Assembly (NCBI GenBank): GCA_946413655.1
Contig: CAMKLO010000027.1
Coordinates: 1 to 41,899 of the forward strand
Length of the DNA stretch: 41,899 bases
Direction of reading: 5' to 3'
Source of the DNA: an uncultured Fibrobacter sp.
GTDB taxonomy: Bacteria > Fibrobacterota > Fibrobacteria > Fibrobacterales > Fibrobacteraceae
How positions within the stretch are numbered: the stretch's first letter is position 1; each line of letters begins with the position of its first letter. The notes beneath the pieces were generated by a model, which searched no databases, was not told the DNA's origin, and saw only the letters and a list, made by a program, of their open reading frames with translations. Below, in pieces: positions 8,038 to 16,531 of this stretch. The position numbers and the translations under genes are program-made.

Positions 8038-8706
8038 TTCTTTTACCCAATCTACATTTGGCGAAACGGTAAGCGTCTTTAGCCCGCAGGCGGCGGCAGC
8101 GGCTGTGTTCACGGCGCTGTCGTCAAGGAAAATTGTTTCGGCGGGGGAGGCTCCGAGTTCGCGAATGGCAGTGTTGAAAATTTCGGAATCGGGCTTTTGC
8201 AAATGAAGTTCCTGACTCAAGAAAATCTTGTCGAAGAAATCCTCGAGGCGGTTGCCGTTTGCGTTGAACCAGTTCTTGCAACAGCATTCCCAATGCAGTT
8301 CGTTCGTGTTGCTCAAAAGCGAAACGCTTGCGACGCCCTCGGCCTTCCGCAGACGGCGAAGCGCTTCCAGCTTGCGGCTCGGTACATCTAGGCAAATGGA
8401 ATTCCATGCGTCCTCGATATCGCGTGGCGTTGTCGGAGTTTCGGCGCATCTTGCGGAAAAATCTGCGTCGCATCTTGCGTTAGAGTTTGCGGCGCTCTTG
8501 TTTACATTGCATTTCTCTGCGACTTGCTGGCAGAACTCTTTGCTTGTCACAAAACCCAGCTGGTAATCTTCCATCAGCTTGTAAACAGAACCGCCCTGCT
8601 CAAGTTCGGCGTGTGGCAAGCCGAGTGCGGCAAATCGTTCGTAGGCGTTTTGCATGCGGATATCCAGAAGGACTCCGCCTAAATCGAAGATGTAATTCTT
8701 GAGCAT
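8026..8706 (-). CDS. HAD-family phosphatase, YihX-like
   Basis: A 226-residue protein starting MLKNYIFDLGGVLLDI. HAD motifs are visible: motif I FDLGGVLLD with nucleophile Asp8, motif II SLLSNTNELHW, motif III Lys in LQKPDSEIF, and motif IV FLDDSAVN. Gly replaces the usual second motif I Asp, as in YihX-like sugar phosphatases (DLGxV). An insert of about 25 residues rich in Ala, Asn and Cys (NKSAANSNARCDADFSARCA) sits in the cap region. The frame extends upstream to 8775, but the ATG at 8706 matches the family start. It lies 31 bases after the CysZ-like gene, so they may share a transcript. The substrate is unknown. Confidence 0.8.
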   Translation of the reverse strand: MLKNYIFDLGGVLLDIRMQNAYERFAALGLPHAELEQGGSVYKLMEDYQLGFVTSKEFCQQVAEKCNVNKSAANSNARCDADFSARCAETPTTPRDIEDAWNSICLDVPSRKLEALRRLRKAEGVASVSLLSNTNELHWECCCKNWFNANGNRLEDFFDKIFLSQELHLQKPDSEIFNTAIRELGASPAETIFLDDSAVNTAAAAACGLKTLTVSPNVDWVKELGF

Positions 8707-8737
8707 GGCGCAAAGATAGAAAAATGATGTTTTTGTT

Positions 8738-9529
8738 CTAGGTAGCGCTTGTTTTGATTTCGTTGGGTTTTCCAAGCGGCTTAGAACTTAATTCCAATTG
8801 CGTAATCGTTGCGGCGACGGTCGAAACGCCTCCGATGAACGCGGCGATAAACGCTCCGCAGAACAGGTAGAACGGCAACGAATAAACGGCTCCGATTGCA
8901 AATGTGATGTATTTAAGTTTGTGGATTTCGTTGCGGCTTTCTTTTGGGGACATGCGCCAGCGTTCGTAGGTGTAGTCCATGAACCCGCAACCGAAATAGT
9001 ACGCGTTGATGATGAAAATCAAAATGAGCGAGATGACGCTCCCGACAACGGGGATAAAGTTAAACAGCAGGCAAAGTACAATGAGTGAAAGCTGTTTTAT
9101 CGTGTTTCTGATGGCGATGCGGATGGCTCTCCAAACGTCTTTTAACGTTTGCTTCAAGTCGAACGGAAATTCCTTTCCGGTGAGAATCGTTTCTGTTTTT
9201 TCGGAGAGGAGCGTGTAAATCGGTGACATCAAAATAATGACTATGGTTCCGCCGATGAAAATGAACAGGGCGAAGAAAATAATCGGGAGGATGATTTTGA
9301 TGCCAATCATCGCTGCGCGAATCCAGCCGTTTACATTTTCGACGCTTTGCTCGATGGTGCTGTTAATCCAGTCGCCAATGCCAACGCCCGAGAAAATGAG
9401 GGCGGCGACCACGATGATGTTTAAAATTACGGGAATCAGCAAGTATTTGACGAGATGGTTCGCACGGATCAGGCGAATAGCCTTAGGGTAAGAAGCAAAA
9501 CCTGTTTTCAGTTGTTGTAATATAATCAT
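8738..9529 (-). CDS. EI24/CysZ-like integral membrane protein
   Basis: A 263-residue inner-membrane protein starting MIILQQLKTGFASYPKAIRLI. It fits the EI24/CysZ family (PF07264): an N-terminal amphipathic segment, then hydrophobic helices around LLIPVILNIIVVAALIF, IKIILPIIFFALFIFIGG, LIVLCLLFNFIPVVGSVI and YITFAIGAVYSLPFYLFCG, with the conserved SPIYTLLSEKTE after the second hydrophobic block. CysZ imports sulfate in E. coli, but many relatives are uncharacterised, so transport of sulfate is not claimed. The upstream in-frame extension to 9598 is unlikely because the family start matches the ATG at 9529. Confidence 0.8.
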   Translation of the reverse strand: MIILQQLKTGFASYPKAIRLIRANHLVKYLLIPVILNIIVVAALIFSGVGIGDWINSTIEQSVENVNGWIRAAMIGIKIILPIIFFALFIFIGGTIVIILMSPIYTLLSEKTETILTGKEFPFDLKQTLKDVWRAIRIAIRNTIKQLSLIVLCLLFNFIPVVGSVISLILIFIINAYYFGCGFMDYTYERWRMSPKESRNEIHKLKYITFAIGAVYSLPFYLFCGAFIAAFIGGVSTVAATITQLELSSKPLGKPNEIKTSAT

Positions 9530-9679
9530 GTTTCTGTAAATTAAATGTGTTGTTGTAAATATAGGTAAAGAAAAAAATGCCGGAACGGAGTCCGGCAAAA
9601 TGTGATTATAAATTATCTATGACAATGAGTTTTTTTAGTACAAATACCATTCCCATTTGACAATGCTTTTAAACATAAT

Positions 9680-9713
9680 CAGCCAAAATTTGAGTTTTAG
9701 TGAATTTTGGCTG
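9680..9713. repeat. Inverted repeat upstream of the DUF234 ATPase, copy 1
   Basis: CAGCCAAAAT at 9680 pairs with ATTTTGGCTG ending at 9713 (10-bp perfect arms, 14-base spacer). It has the same outer arms as copy 2. Confidence 0.75.
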
Positions 9714-9770
9714 AAAATATTGTTTTAAAAATTGCGAAATTTTGCTAAAAAAGGCAATTTTTGCTATAAT

Positions 9771-9805
9771 CAGCCAAAACTCTAAAATTTGTTGAGTTTT
9801 GGCTG
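9771..9805. repeat. Inverted repeat upstream of the DUF234 ATPase, copy 2
   Basis: CAGCCAAAACTC at 9771 pairs with GAGTTTTGGCTG ending at 9805 (12-bp perfect arms, 11-base spacer). It ends 32 bases before the ATPase start. Two copies 91 bases apart in AT-rich DNA suggest an operator or duplicated element. Confidence 0.75.
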
Positions 9806-9837
9806 AAAATAAATGTATATTGTAGAAGAGGTAGAGT

Positions 9838-11262
9838 ATGCGTGAAAAAATCATCGGAAGAACGGTTGAACAAAAGATTCTAAGCAAGTTGTATTTGTCC
9901 GACAAATCGGAGTTTGTCGCTGTTTATGGCCGTCGTCGCGTTGGCAAGACTTTTATGATTAAGGAGTTCTTCGAAAACGAACTTCTGTTTTCTGTATCTG
10001 GACTTGCCAATGAAAAGACTGCAAAACAACTCGAAAATTTTTATTTGACGCTTCTGCATTATGATGAATCTCTAACGAACGAACCGAAAGATTGGCTGCA
10101 AGCGTTTGACTTGCTGATGCGTTTAGTGGAAAAATCGAACGCCAAACGCAAGGTTATTTTGCTTGATGAATTGCCGTGGATGGATACGCCCAAGTCGGGA
10201 TTTATTTCTGCTTTGGAACATTTTTGGAACGACTTTGCATCGTCGCGTCATGATATTCTGCTTGTTGTTTGCGGATCGGCAACATCGTGGATGATGAACA
10301 AACTGATAAACAATCATGGGGGGCTTCACAATAGGCTCACTAGCCATATTCGCCTCAAGCCTTTTACGCTAAGAGAAACAGAAGAAATGCTTGAAAGTCG
10401 CGGATTCAATCTTTCCCGATACGAAATAGCTATTTGCTACATGATTCTGGGTGGAATCCCGTTTTATTTGGATATGCTTGATAGCGAATACAGCTTGACG
10501 CAAAATATCGATAGACTTTTGTTTACGGATGATGGCAGACTTTCTAATGAAATTGATAATTTGTATGCATCTTTGTTTAAAAACTCTACAGATTATATTA
10601 AAGTCGTAAAGGTTCTGAGTGAACGAAAAAGCGGCTTAAACCGTACAGAAATTCAGAAAGGAACAGGCATGAGTACTGGAGGCTCGTTCTCGACAATCCT
10701 TGAAAATCTCTGTTCCTGCGGTTTTGTAAAAAAGCACGATGCATACAACGATGGCAAAAAAGAGCAGTTGTATCAGTTAGTGGATTTTTACACGTTGTTC
10801 TATTTTTATTTTGCAGATAAGATTAAAGCGCACAAAAAAAATTTTTGGGAAAAATTTCAAACAAAATCTGCTTTTTACACATGGGCGGGATTGACCTTTG
10901 AAATGCTTGCGTTTGAACACGTTGAGCTTATCAAAAAAACACTTGGCATTTCGGGGATTCTTTCGACGGAATATCCTTGCCGGATTGTTGGAACGGATTC
11001 AAAAAACACGCAGATTGATATGGTCATTGACCGTGAAGACCGGACGGTCAACATCTGCGAAATGAAATTCAGTGAAAGCGAATATGCTATTGATTCCGAT
11101 GAAGAAATTACGCTGCGTAATCGGCTCGCTGCTTACCGCAAAACGATGAAACGCAAACGGTTGTCTCTGCAACTTACTTATGTGACGACATTTGGTGTGT
11201 CAAAAAATAAGCATTCGGGTATTGTCAACAATCAAGTGAAATTGGATGATTTGTTTGGGTGA
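9838..11262 (+). CDS. P-loop ATPase with C-terminal DUF234 nuclease-like domain
   Basis: A 474-residue cytoplasmic protein of the ATPase_2/DUF234 type (PF01637 plus PF03008). Walker A is GRRRVGKT at 31-38, Walker B is VILLDELPW at about 106-114, and CGSATSWM and the GGLHNRLTSHIRLKPFT segment follow as sensor regions. A winged helix lies around residues 270-300. Near residues 391-410, QIDMVI and ICEMKF give the D...ExK pattern of a PD-(D/E)XK-like nuclease fold. Such proteins are multicopy in anaerobes and have no settled function; mobile-element or stress roles have been suggested. A GAAGAGGTAGAG ribosome region precedes the ATG. Two inverted repeats upstream may control it. Confidence 0.85.
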   Translation: MREKIIGRTVEQKILSKLYLSDKSEFVAVYGRRRVGKTFMIKEFFENELLFSVSGLANEKTAKQLENFYLTLLHYDESLTNEPKDWLQAFDLLMRLVEKSNAKRKVILLDELPWMDTPKSGFISALEHFWNDFASSRHDILLVVCGSATSWMMNKLINNHGGLHNRLTSHIRLKPFTLRETEEMLESRGFNLSRYEIAICYMILGGIPFYLDMLDSEYSLTQNIDRLLFTDDGRLSNEIDNLYASLFKNSTDYIKVVKVLSERKSGLNRTEIQKGTGMSTGGSFSTILENLCSCGFVKKHDAYNDGKKEQLYQLVDFYTLFYFYFADKIKAHKKNFWEKFQTKSAFYTWAGLTFEMLAFEHVELIKKTLGISGILSTEYPCRIVGTDSKNTQIDMVIDREDRTVNICEMKFSESEYAIDSDEEITLRNRLAAYRKTMKRKRLSLQLTYVTTFGVSKNKHSGIVNNQVKLDDLFG

Positions 11263-11295
11263 GATGATTGTAAAAAAAATATTTTTCTACTTTGT

Positions 11296-12657
11296 ATGTC
11301 TATGAAATACTATTTTAAAAATAAATTCTTTTTTGCCGCTGTTTCGGCAATGGTGCTGTGGGCCTGCGAGTCTTCGAGCGCGAGTAAACCTGAAGCTGAA
11401 GAAGCCGATGTTGAAATTATTCGTTTTGATGCCTCTGAAGTGCAAACCGATTCGTTTGTTGATTACCGAGATGATCACAAGTATTATACTGTTACGATTG
11501 GTGAGCAAACCTGGATGGCCGAAAATTTGAGCTATAAATTCAGTGATTCTACAGCGAGCAGTTATTGTTACAATGACAATGATGCCGCCTGTCGTAAATA
11601 TGGTAGGCTGTATTCATGGTCCAGTTCTATGGTGCGCGGTGTTTGCCCTTCGGGGTGGCGCTTCCCAGATAACGAAGACTGGAAGACTTTGATTAAGGCT
11701 GTTGGCGATGTTGATTTCGCTGGCCGTTATCTAAAATCAAAAAGTGACTGGGACAATGATGGTGCGGGCCTTGACGATTACGGATTTGCAGTTTTGCCGG
11801 CGGGTTATCGTAATATAAAGGACCTCTATACGGGCGGAGGTTCTGTTGCGGCGTTCTGGTCGGCAACGGCTTATGATTCGACGAATGTTCTTTACTGGTC
11901 TTTTAATGAAGGCAATGAACATGCGGTTCGCAATTATGACGGTAAGAAAATGGCGGCTTCTGTTCGATGCATAAAGGGCTTAAAGATTACGTCGGACAAC
12001 TCGTCTAGCAGTTCAAATGCTAAAAGTAGTTCAAGCGCCCAAAGCAGTAGTAGTTTTATGCCCGAAGATGTCAGTAAGTCGCTTTTAAAATACGATCCTG
12101 CCTTGGTTGAATATGATTCCGTTAAAGACCCTCGTGATGGTCGAGTTTATAAGACGGTCACCATTGACGGTGAAACTTGGTTGGCTGAAAATTTGAAGTA
12201 TAGAACCTCTCAGATTAGCGAATCCATTTGCTATCCTAATGCAGATACCTGTGAATATTTTGGTCGTTATTACAGCTGGTCTGCGGCTAAGAATGCGTGC
12301 CCGGAAGGTTGGTTTTTACCCTCGGCTCAAGATTGGAGAGGACTATTAGATAAGCTCTCTGCGACGTCTCCGTGGGGAATTCTCGAAACGGTGTGTAGTA
12401 CTGATACGATGTTTGTTGGGGCTAATCACGGAAAGAATGTGTATGGTCTTAATATTGGTTTTTCTCCTTTTTATGAGTCTTCTAATGCATCTTCTACAAA
12501 TGGCTTCAATCTTGGAAAGAAAAAAGCTAGATATTGGGTTGGTGGAGGTGTAGTTGGGTATGGCATGGCTGAATTTGATTTTGTTGCAGATAAGTTAATC
12601 GTTTGGTCTTCGAACAGTAACTCTGGTTTTTATCCCGTTCGTTGCATAAAGAGGTAG
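11296..12657 (+). CDS. FISUMP lipoprotein with two repeats
   Basis: A 453-residue lipoprotein: hydrophobic segment then VLWAC with lipidated Cys24. Residues about 54-227 and 275-453 are two FISUMP units (TIGR02145). Each begins with RD...YYTVTIGEQTWMAENL or RDGRVYKTVTIDGETW, has a central CP-GW--P motif (GVCPSGWRFPDNEDW; NACPEGWFLPSAQDW), and ends SVRCIKG or PVRCIKR. A Ser-rich linker (about 236-255) separates them, as is common in Fibrobacter surface proteins. The second unit is degenerate in its middle. ATG at 11302 is an alternative start. The molecular role of FISUMP domains is unknown. The next FISUMP gene starts 4 bases later, so they form an operon. Confidence 0.85.
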   Translation: MSMKYYFKNKFFFAAVSAMVLWACESSSASKPEAEEADVEIIRFDASEVQTDSFVDYRDDHKYYTVTIGEQTWMAENLSYKFSDSTASSYCYNDNDAACRKYGRLYSWSSSMVRGVCPSGWRFPDNEDWKTLIKAVGDVDFAGRYLKSKSDWDNDGAGLDDYGFAVLPAGYRNIKDLYTGGGSVAAFWSATAYDSTNVLYWSFNEGNEHAVRNYDGKKMAASVRCIKGLKITSDNSSSSSNAKSSSSAQSSSSFMPEDVSKSLLKYDPALVEYDSVKDPRDGRVYKTVTIDGETWLAENLKYRTSQISESICYPNADTCEYFGRYYSWSAAKNACPEGWFLPSAQDWRGLLDKLSATSPWGILETVCSTDTMFVGANHGKNVYGLNIGFSPFYESSNASSTNGFNLGKKKARYWVGGGVVGYGMAEFDFVADKLIVWSSNSNSGFYPVRCIKR

Positions 12658-12661
12658 GAAC

Positions 12662-15238
12662 ATGAAAAAGTTTTTATTGACACTTTCAATCGGAGCTACA
12701 TTTGGCTTTATCGCTTGTTCTGAATCCTCGTCTGCGGCTCCCTCTACTGAAGAGGAATTGAGTTCGTTTGTCGATTCCCGTGATGGCCATAGCTATAAAA
12801 AGGTGACTATCGGTGACCAGACTTGGATGGCCGAAAATCTCGAGTACAAAAAGGACTTTTATACGTGGAAAGAGGCTAATGATGCGTGTCCGGAAGGCTG
12901 GCATTTGCCCAATGATGAAGACTGGAAAAAGTTGTTTGACGAAGTCGGTGGAGCTGATTCTGCCGGAGCTAAATTGAAGGCTAATTCCGGCTGGGGCGTA
13001 AATCGAAATGGAACGAATCTTTACGGTTTTGCCGTGTCCGCCGATGGCTACTATAATGATGCGGATAAAATCGAGAAAAAGGGAATCACGGCTTTGTTCT
13101 GGTCTTCTACGGAACTCGACCGCGATAACGCTTACAACTGGAGATTTGACGGCGTTAGCGATTTTGTCTTCCATGAAGACAATGCAAAAAATTTCAAGCT
13201 TTCGGTTCGCTGTATCGAAGGTTCGTTGCCGTCAAGTTCGGATACTTTATCTACAGAAAAATCGTCGTCTAGTTCATCGAGGGTAAGGCTCAGCAGTTCT
13301 AGCGTTGTTTATAAAGCGTCGGTCTATGATGATGCAAAGCATACGCTGACCGATGGCCGTGATGGTCATGTTTACAAGACCGTTACTATCAATAACCGTG
13401 TATGGATGGCCGAAAATTTGAATTTCAAATATTACTACAAATCAGCGCAAAGTTTTTGCTATCTAAACGATGAGGCCAATTGCTCAAAATATGGCCGTTA
13501 TTATAACGCGGGCGCTGCGCTAGATTCCGCAAAGGCTTTTTCGGATTATAGCTGGGAATGTGCCATGAATAAAAAATGCGATGGTTCCTTTGTGCGAGGT
13601 GCTTGCCCTGATGGCTGGCATATTCCCTCCATGTACGATTGGAATGAACTGCTTTATACGGTGGATGCCACCAAGGCGGGGAAAAAGTTAAAGTCGAAGC
13701 AAGGATGGAACGGAAATGAAACAACGGATGATTATGGTTTTTCTGTTCTCCCGGCTGGAGCGAAGCTTGATGAAGGTGGCTTCATTAACGAAGGAACGGA
13801 TGCTTATTTTTGGACTCCTGCTAAATCGGAATCGGTGGCGTTCGATACAACGGACAAATATATTTTTTCCACTTACACGGGTTTCCGTTCGATTAGATGT
13901 ATCAAGGATTATACGGATAAGAATGAAATTCCCAAGCCGGATCATGAATTTGTTTATGGTACTCTTAAAGATTCTAGAGATGGTCGTACTTACAAGACTA
14001 TTGAAATCGGAAATCAGGTATGGATGGCCGAAAACCTTAAAATCCCATATCTTGAAGATACCACGTTGAGTTCTTGCTATGACGGAAAAGCGGAAAACTG
14101 CGAAATCTACGGACGTTTGTATTTGTGGAGTGCCGCTATAGATTCTGCCATGGTATATTCAGAAGATGGGGCTGGATGTGGATATCGGTCGGATTGTCTG
14201 TTGCCCCACATTGTGAAGGGAGTGTGTCCTGATGGTTGGCGTTTGCCGGGTGAGTCCGATTGGATTGTTTTGAGGCAGTATGCAGGAGGCAAATCTGTTG
14301 CCGGTCAGAAATTAAAGGCTACACAAGGTTGGAAAAATAATGGAAATGGGTATGACTTATACGGCTTTAATGCCTTGCCTTTTGCTCCTGATTCTGCTCG
14401 CGTATTTTATTGGGGGCATGGTTATGTAAGTAATTCTCCCATAACAGAGTCTGCTGCTGTTATGAATTCGAATTCATTGCAACTTTATGTAAGCACGGAG
14501 TTGAAATCGGAGCAAGGTTATGTCCGCTGCATAAAATCAACAAGTGCCGATTCCAATTATACCGGTATGTATATAAAGGACGAAAGCTCGTATGATTCGG
14601 TTGCAAATATGTTGACCGATTTCCGTGATAATAAGGTTTATAAAACCGTGAAAATTGGAGAGCAGGTATGGATGGCCGAAAATTTGAATTTTAATTATGA
14701 ATGGGGTCGAGCTCATAGCTCCTGTAAATCTTATACAACAGAAGATAATAAAGAATGCAAATATTATGGCCGCTTGTATGGTTTTCTTGCTGCCGTGGAT
14801 TCTGTTGGGATATTCTCCGAAGACGCGAAGGGTTGCGGATTCAGTGAATGCCAAATGAAAGAAAAGGCTAGAGGCGTTTGCCCTCGTGGTTGGCATTTAC
14901 CAAGCAACGATGAATGGAATGTCTTGATTCAGGCTGCGGGTGGAAAGTTTGTAGGTGGATTGAATTTGAAATCGACGGAATCTTGGCCTGAATCGAAGCC
15001 CGGTAAAGACTTGTTAGGCTTTGGTGCTTTGCGGTCTGGCTGTGCGGGAGTATATTCTAACACGACTTGTAACATGAGCTCTTCGACATATTTCTTTGGA
15101 TCTACGGTGACCGATGGTTCCGTTGGATGTATTCGCCTGAGTGTTTCCGACGATAAGGTCGATCTCTTTGATGATAAAATATCTGTTCTATTAAGCGGTT
15201 ATCAGTATGCAGTTCGTTGCATAAAAGACGACGAATAG
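12662..15238 (+). CDS. FISUMP lipoprotein with four repeats
   Basis: An 858-residue lipoprotein with lipobox GFIAC (Cys19). Four FISUMP units lie at about residues 36-186, 229-415, 435-626 and 651-858. All start with an RDxxxYK module and WMAENL (VDSRDGHSYKKVTIGDQTW; TDGRDGHVYKTVTINNRVW; KDSRDGRTYKTIEIGNQVW; TDFRDNKVYKTVKIGEQVW), share C-P-x-GW--P, and end with RCI. The first unit is shorter than the others; units 2-4 have an extra Cys pair near NCSKYGRYY. A Ser-rich linker follows unit 1. It abuts the two-unit lipoprotein, and together they are probably envelope-anchored partners or products of unit duplication. Function is unknown. Confidence 0.87.
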   Translation: MKKFLLTLSIGATFGFIACSESSSAAPSTEEELSSFVDSRDGHSYKKVTIGDQTWMAENLEYKKDFYTWKEANDACPEGWHLPNDEDWKKLFDEVGGADSAGAKLKANSGWGVNRNGTNLYGFAVSADGYYNDADKIEKKGITALFWSSTELDRDNAYNWRFDGVSDFVFHEDNAKNFKLSVRCIEGSLPSSSDTLSTEKSSSSSSRVRLSSSSVVYKASVYDDAKHTLTDGRDGHVYKTVTINNRVWMAENLNFKYYYKSAQSFCYLNDEANCSKYGRYYNAGAALDSAKAFSDYSWECAMNKKCDGSFVRGACPDGWHIPSMYDWNELLYTVDATKAGKKLKSKQGWNGNETTDDYGFSVLPAGAKLDEGGFINEGTDAYFWTPAKSESVAFDTTDKYIFSTYTGFRSIRCIKDYTDKNEIPKPDHEFVYGTLKDSRDGRTYKTIEIGNQVWMAENLKIPYLEDTTLSSCYDGKAENCEIYGRLYLWSAAIDSAMVYSEDGAGCGYRSDCLLPHIVKGVCPDGWRLPGESDWIVLRQYAGGKSVAGQKLKATQGWKNNGNGYDLYGFNALPFAPDSARVFYWGHGYVSNSPITESAAVMNSNSLQLYVSTELKSEQGYVRCIKSTSADSNYTGMYIKDESSYDSVANMLTDFRDNKVYKTVKIGEQVWMAENLNFNYEWGRAHSSCKSYTTEDNKECKYYGRLYGFLAAVDSVGIFSEDAKGCGFSECQMKEKARGVCPRGWHLPSNDEWNVLIQAAGGKFVGGLNLKSTESWPESKPGKDLLGFGALRSGCAGVYSNTTCNMSSSTYFFGSTVTDGSVGCIRLSVSDDKVDLFDDKISVLLSGYQYAVRCIKDDE

Positions 15239-15244
15239 TTTGGT

Positions 15245-16093
15245 TTAGATGCGATTGTGGGGGAAATTGAAAAACTTCCCCCTAAGCGCAGTGTCAAGAA
15301 TGATCACCGACCGATTGTTCAGCAACTTTTCAACTTGGACTTGTTCAAAGATTTCAAAGTTCAGGCTCATACAATCGTGTGGAGCAACGGTGTCGATTTC
15401 GCCCCGGAGTTTATCAAGAGCTTGATTTAGATTTCGTATCTTTTGAGGCTCTTTTACTTCACCATTTTTTTTCATGCTCCAGCTGCCGATTTTCCGACCG
15501 TTGTGCTCAATTTCGCATTCGTGAAAAACTTCGTAGCCGCGCTTGCTGTAAAAAGCGAGATTTTCCCGTGAATTCGTAAACAAGGCCAACTGCTTGCCGC
15601 CTCGCTCTCGCACGTATTCTTCTATATAAGTTAAAAACTGCGAACCGACGCCCTGCCCCTGTGCAGACGGATCTACTTCGAGCATGCTGAGATACCAGAT
15701 GTCCGGTCCTAATTTCTGAAAATCGTGGCAGGGCTTGCTGGCATTTTCGTCCATGGCTATGAATCCGTTAATTTCACTCCATTTCGTATTAAGATAAACT
15801 CGCCAGAAACCATGAATGATGTACTGGAACGCGGAAGGTTTCTTGAAATTGGGAGCCTCCAGTGTTGCACGGGCAACTAGTTTGCCGTCCCGATGCACCG
15901 CCAACAAATCAGCCTTTCCATAGTTCGCCTTTAGAACGCAGCGCATAAAAATCTGCAATCCCTTTCGGCTTTTCTCCATATCAGGGAAATAGAGCGTGAC
16001 GTAGTCGTAATTTTCGTACGCCCTGGCCATAATTAAGCCCGCTTCGTCGAGTTCCTCGCGAGCCTGTAATCCGAATACAAGTTCACTAGCCAT
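15245..16093 (-). CDS. GNAT family N-acetyltransferase
   Basis: A 282-residue cytoplasmic protein. The GNAT acetyl-CoA loop is QGQGVG at residues 145-150 after WYLSMLEVDPSA, followed by SQFLTYIEEYVRERGGKQLALFTNSRENLAFYSKRGYEVFHE, which is the usual motif B region. The N-terminal half (MASELVFGLQAREELDEAG, then MARAYENYDYV) matches the longer GNAT type that begins with an AF/YDxY segment. About 70 residues follow the GNAT domain and are unrecognised. The acceptor substrate is unknown. It is convergent with the FISUMP operon, with only 6 bases between the stops. Confidence 0.8.
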   Translation of the reverse strand: MASELVFGLQAREELDEAGLIMARAYENYDYVTLYFPDMEKSRKGLQIFMRCVLKANYGKADLLAVHRDGKLVARATLEAPNFKKPSAFQYIIHGFWRVYLNTKWSEINGFIAMDENASKPCHDFQKLGPDIWYLSMLEVDPSAQGQGVGSQFLTYIEEYVRERGGKQLALFTNSRENLAFYSKRGYEVFHECEIEHNGRKIGSWSMKKNGEVKEPQKIRNLNQALDKLRGEIDTVAPHDCMSLNFEIFEQVQVEKLLNNRSVIILDTALRGKFFNFPHNRI

Positions 16094-16392
16094 ATAGAGA
16101 AACCCTTACCCCTCGAGCTTTTTGTTTTGGTTTTCAACATTTCTGGGCACTTCGACATTTAAGTAATGCTTCGCCTTAAAAAGAAAACCCATTTTTTATT
16201 GAAACGTCTTCCGATAGACTTTGATTCCAACAGCGTCCGCGGCTACGCTTAGTTGTGAAATTGTGCGACGACTGTTTCAACTGTATTTCCGTACGCTAGT
16301 CTTTCTTCTCGTTCCGCCCCCTCCAGACATCTTTTTTGCGTGTCGCCCCCAACTGTCAAAAATTTGACACTTTCTTTTGCTATATTGAATGA

Positions 16393-16496
16393 ACCCCCGA
16401 GCGGGGTGTCTGGCAGCGGTTGTTGCCGGGCTTGTGTCACCGAGGGCCGTGCGGGCTGTGCTATCCAATGAGGGGTGTATGGCTCGGTGGACCCCA
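16393..16496 (+). promoter_or_regulatory. Foldable GC-rich leader upstream of tex
   Basis: This stretch is far richer in GC than its surroundings and can fold into a branched structure: GGGGT (16403-16407) with ACCCC (16491-16495) as closing helix, GGCA with TGCC (16412-16427), CACCGAG (16438-16444) with CTCGGTG (16483-16489), and small inner hairpins. An alternative tight hairpin CCCC-GAGC-GGGG at its left edge would compete with the closing helix. It ends about 36 bases before the tex start. I do not recognise a known riboswitch class. Pairing was judged by eye only. Confidence 0.4.
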
Positions 16497-16531
16497 AATC
16501 CGGAAACGGAATCTACAAGTAGGAATCTCAA

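Noticed and set aside
16364..16390. TTGACA upstream of tex as a standard promoter
   Set aside because: The nearest -10-like words lie at 11 or 15 bases, which is poor spacing, so I did not list it.
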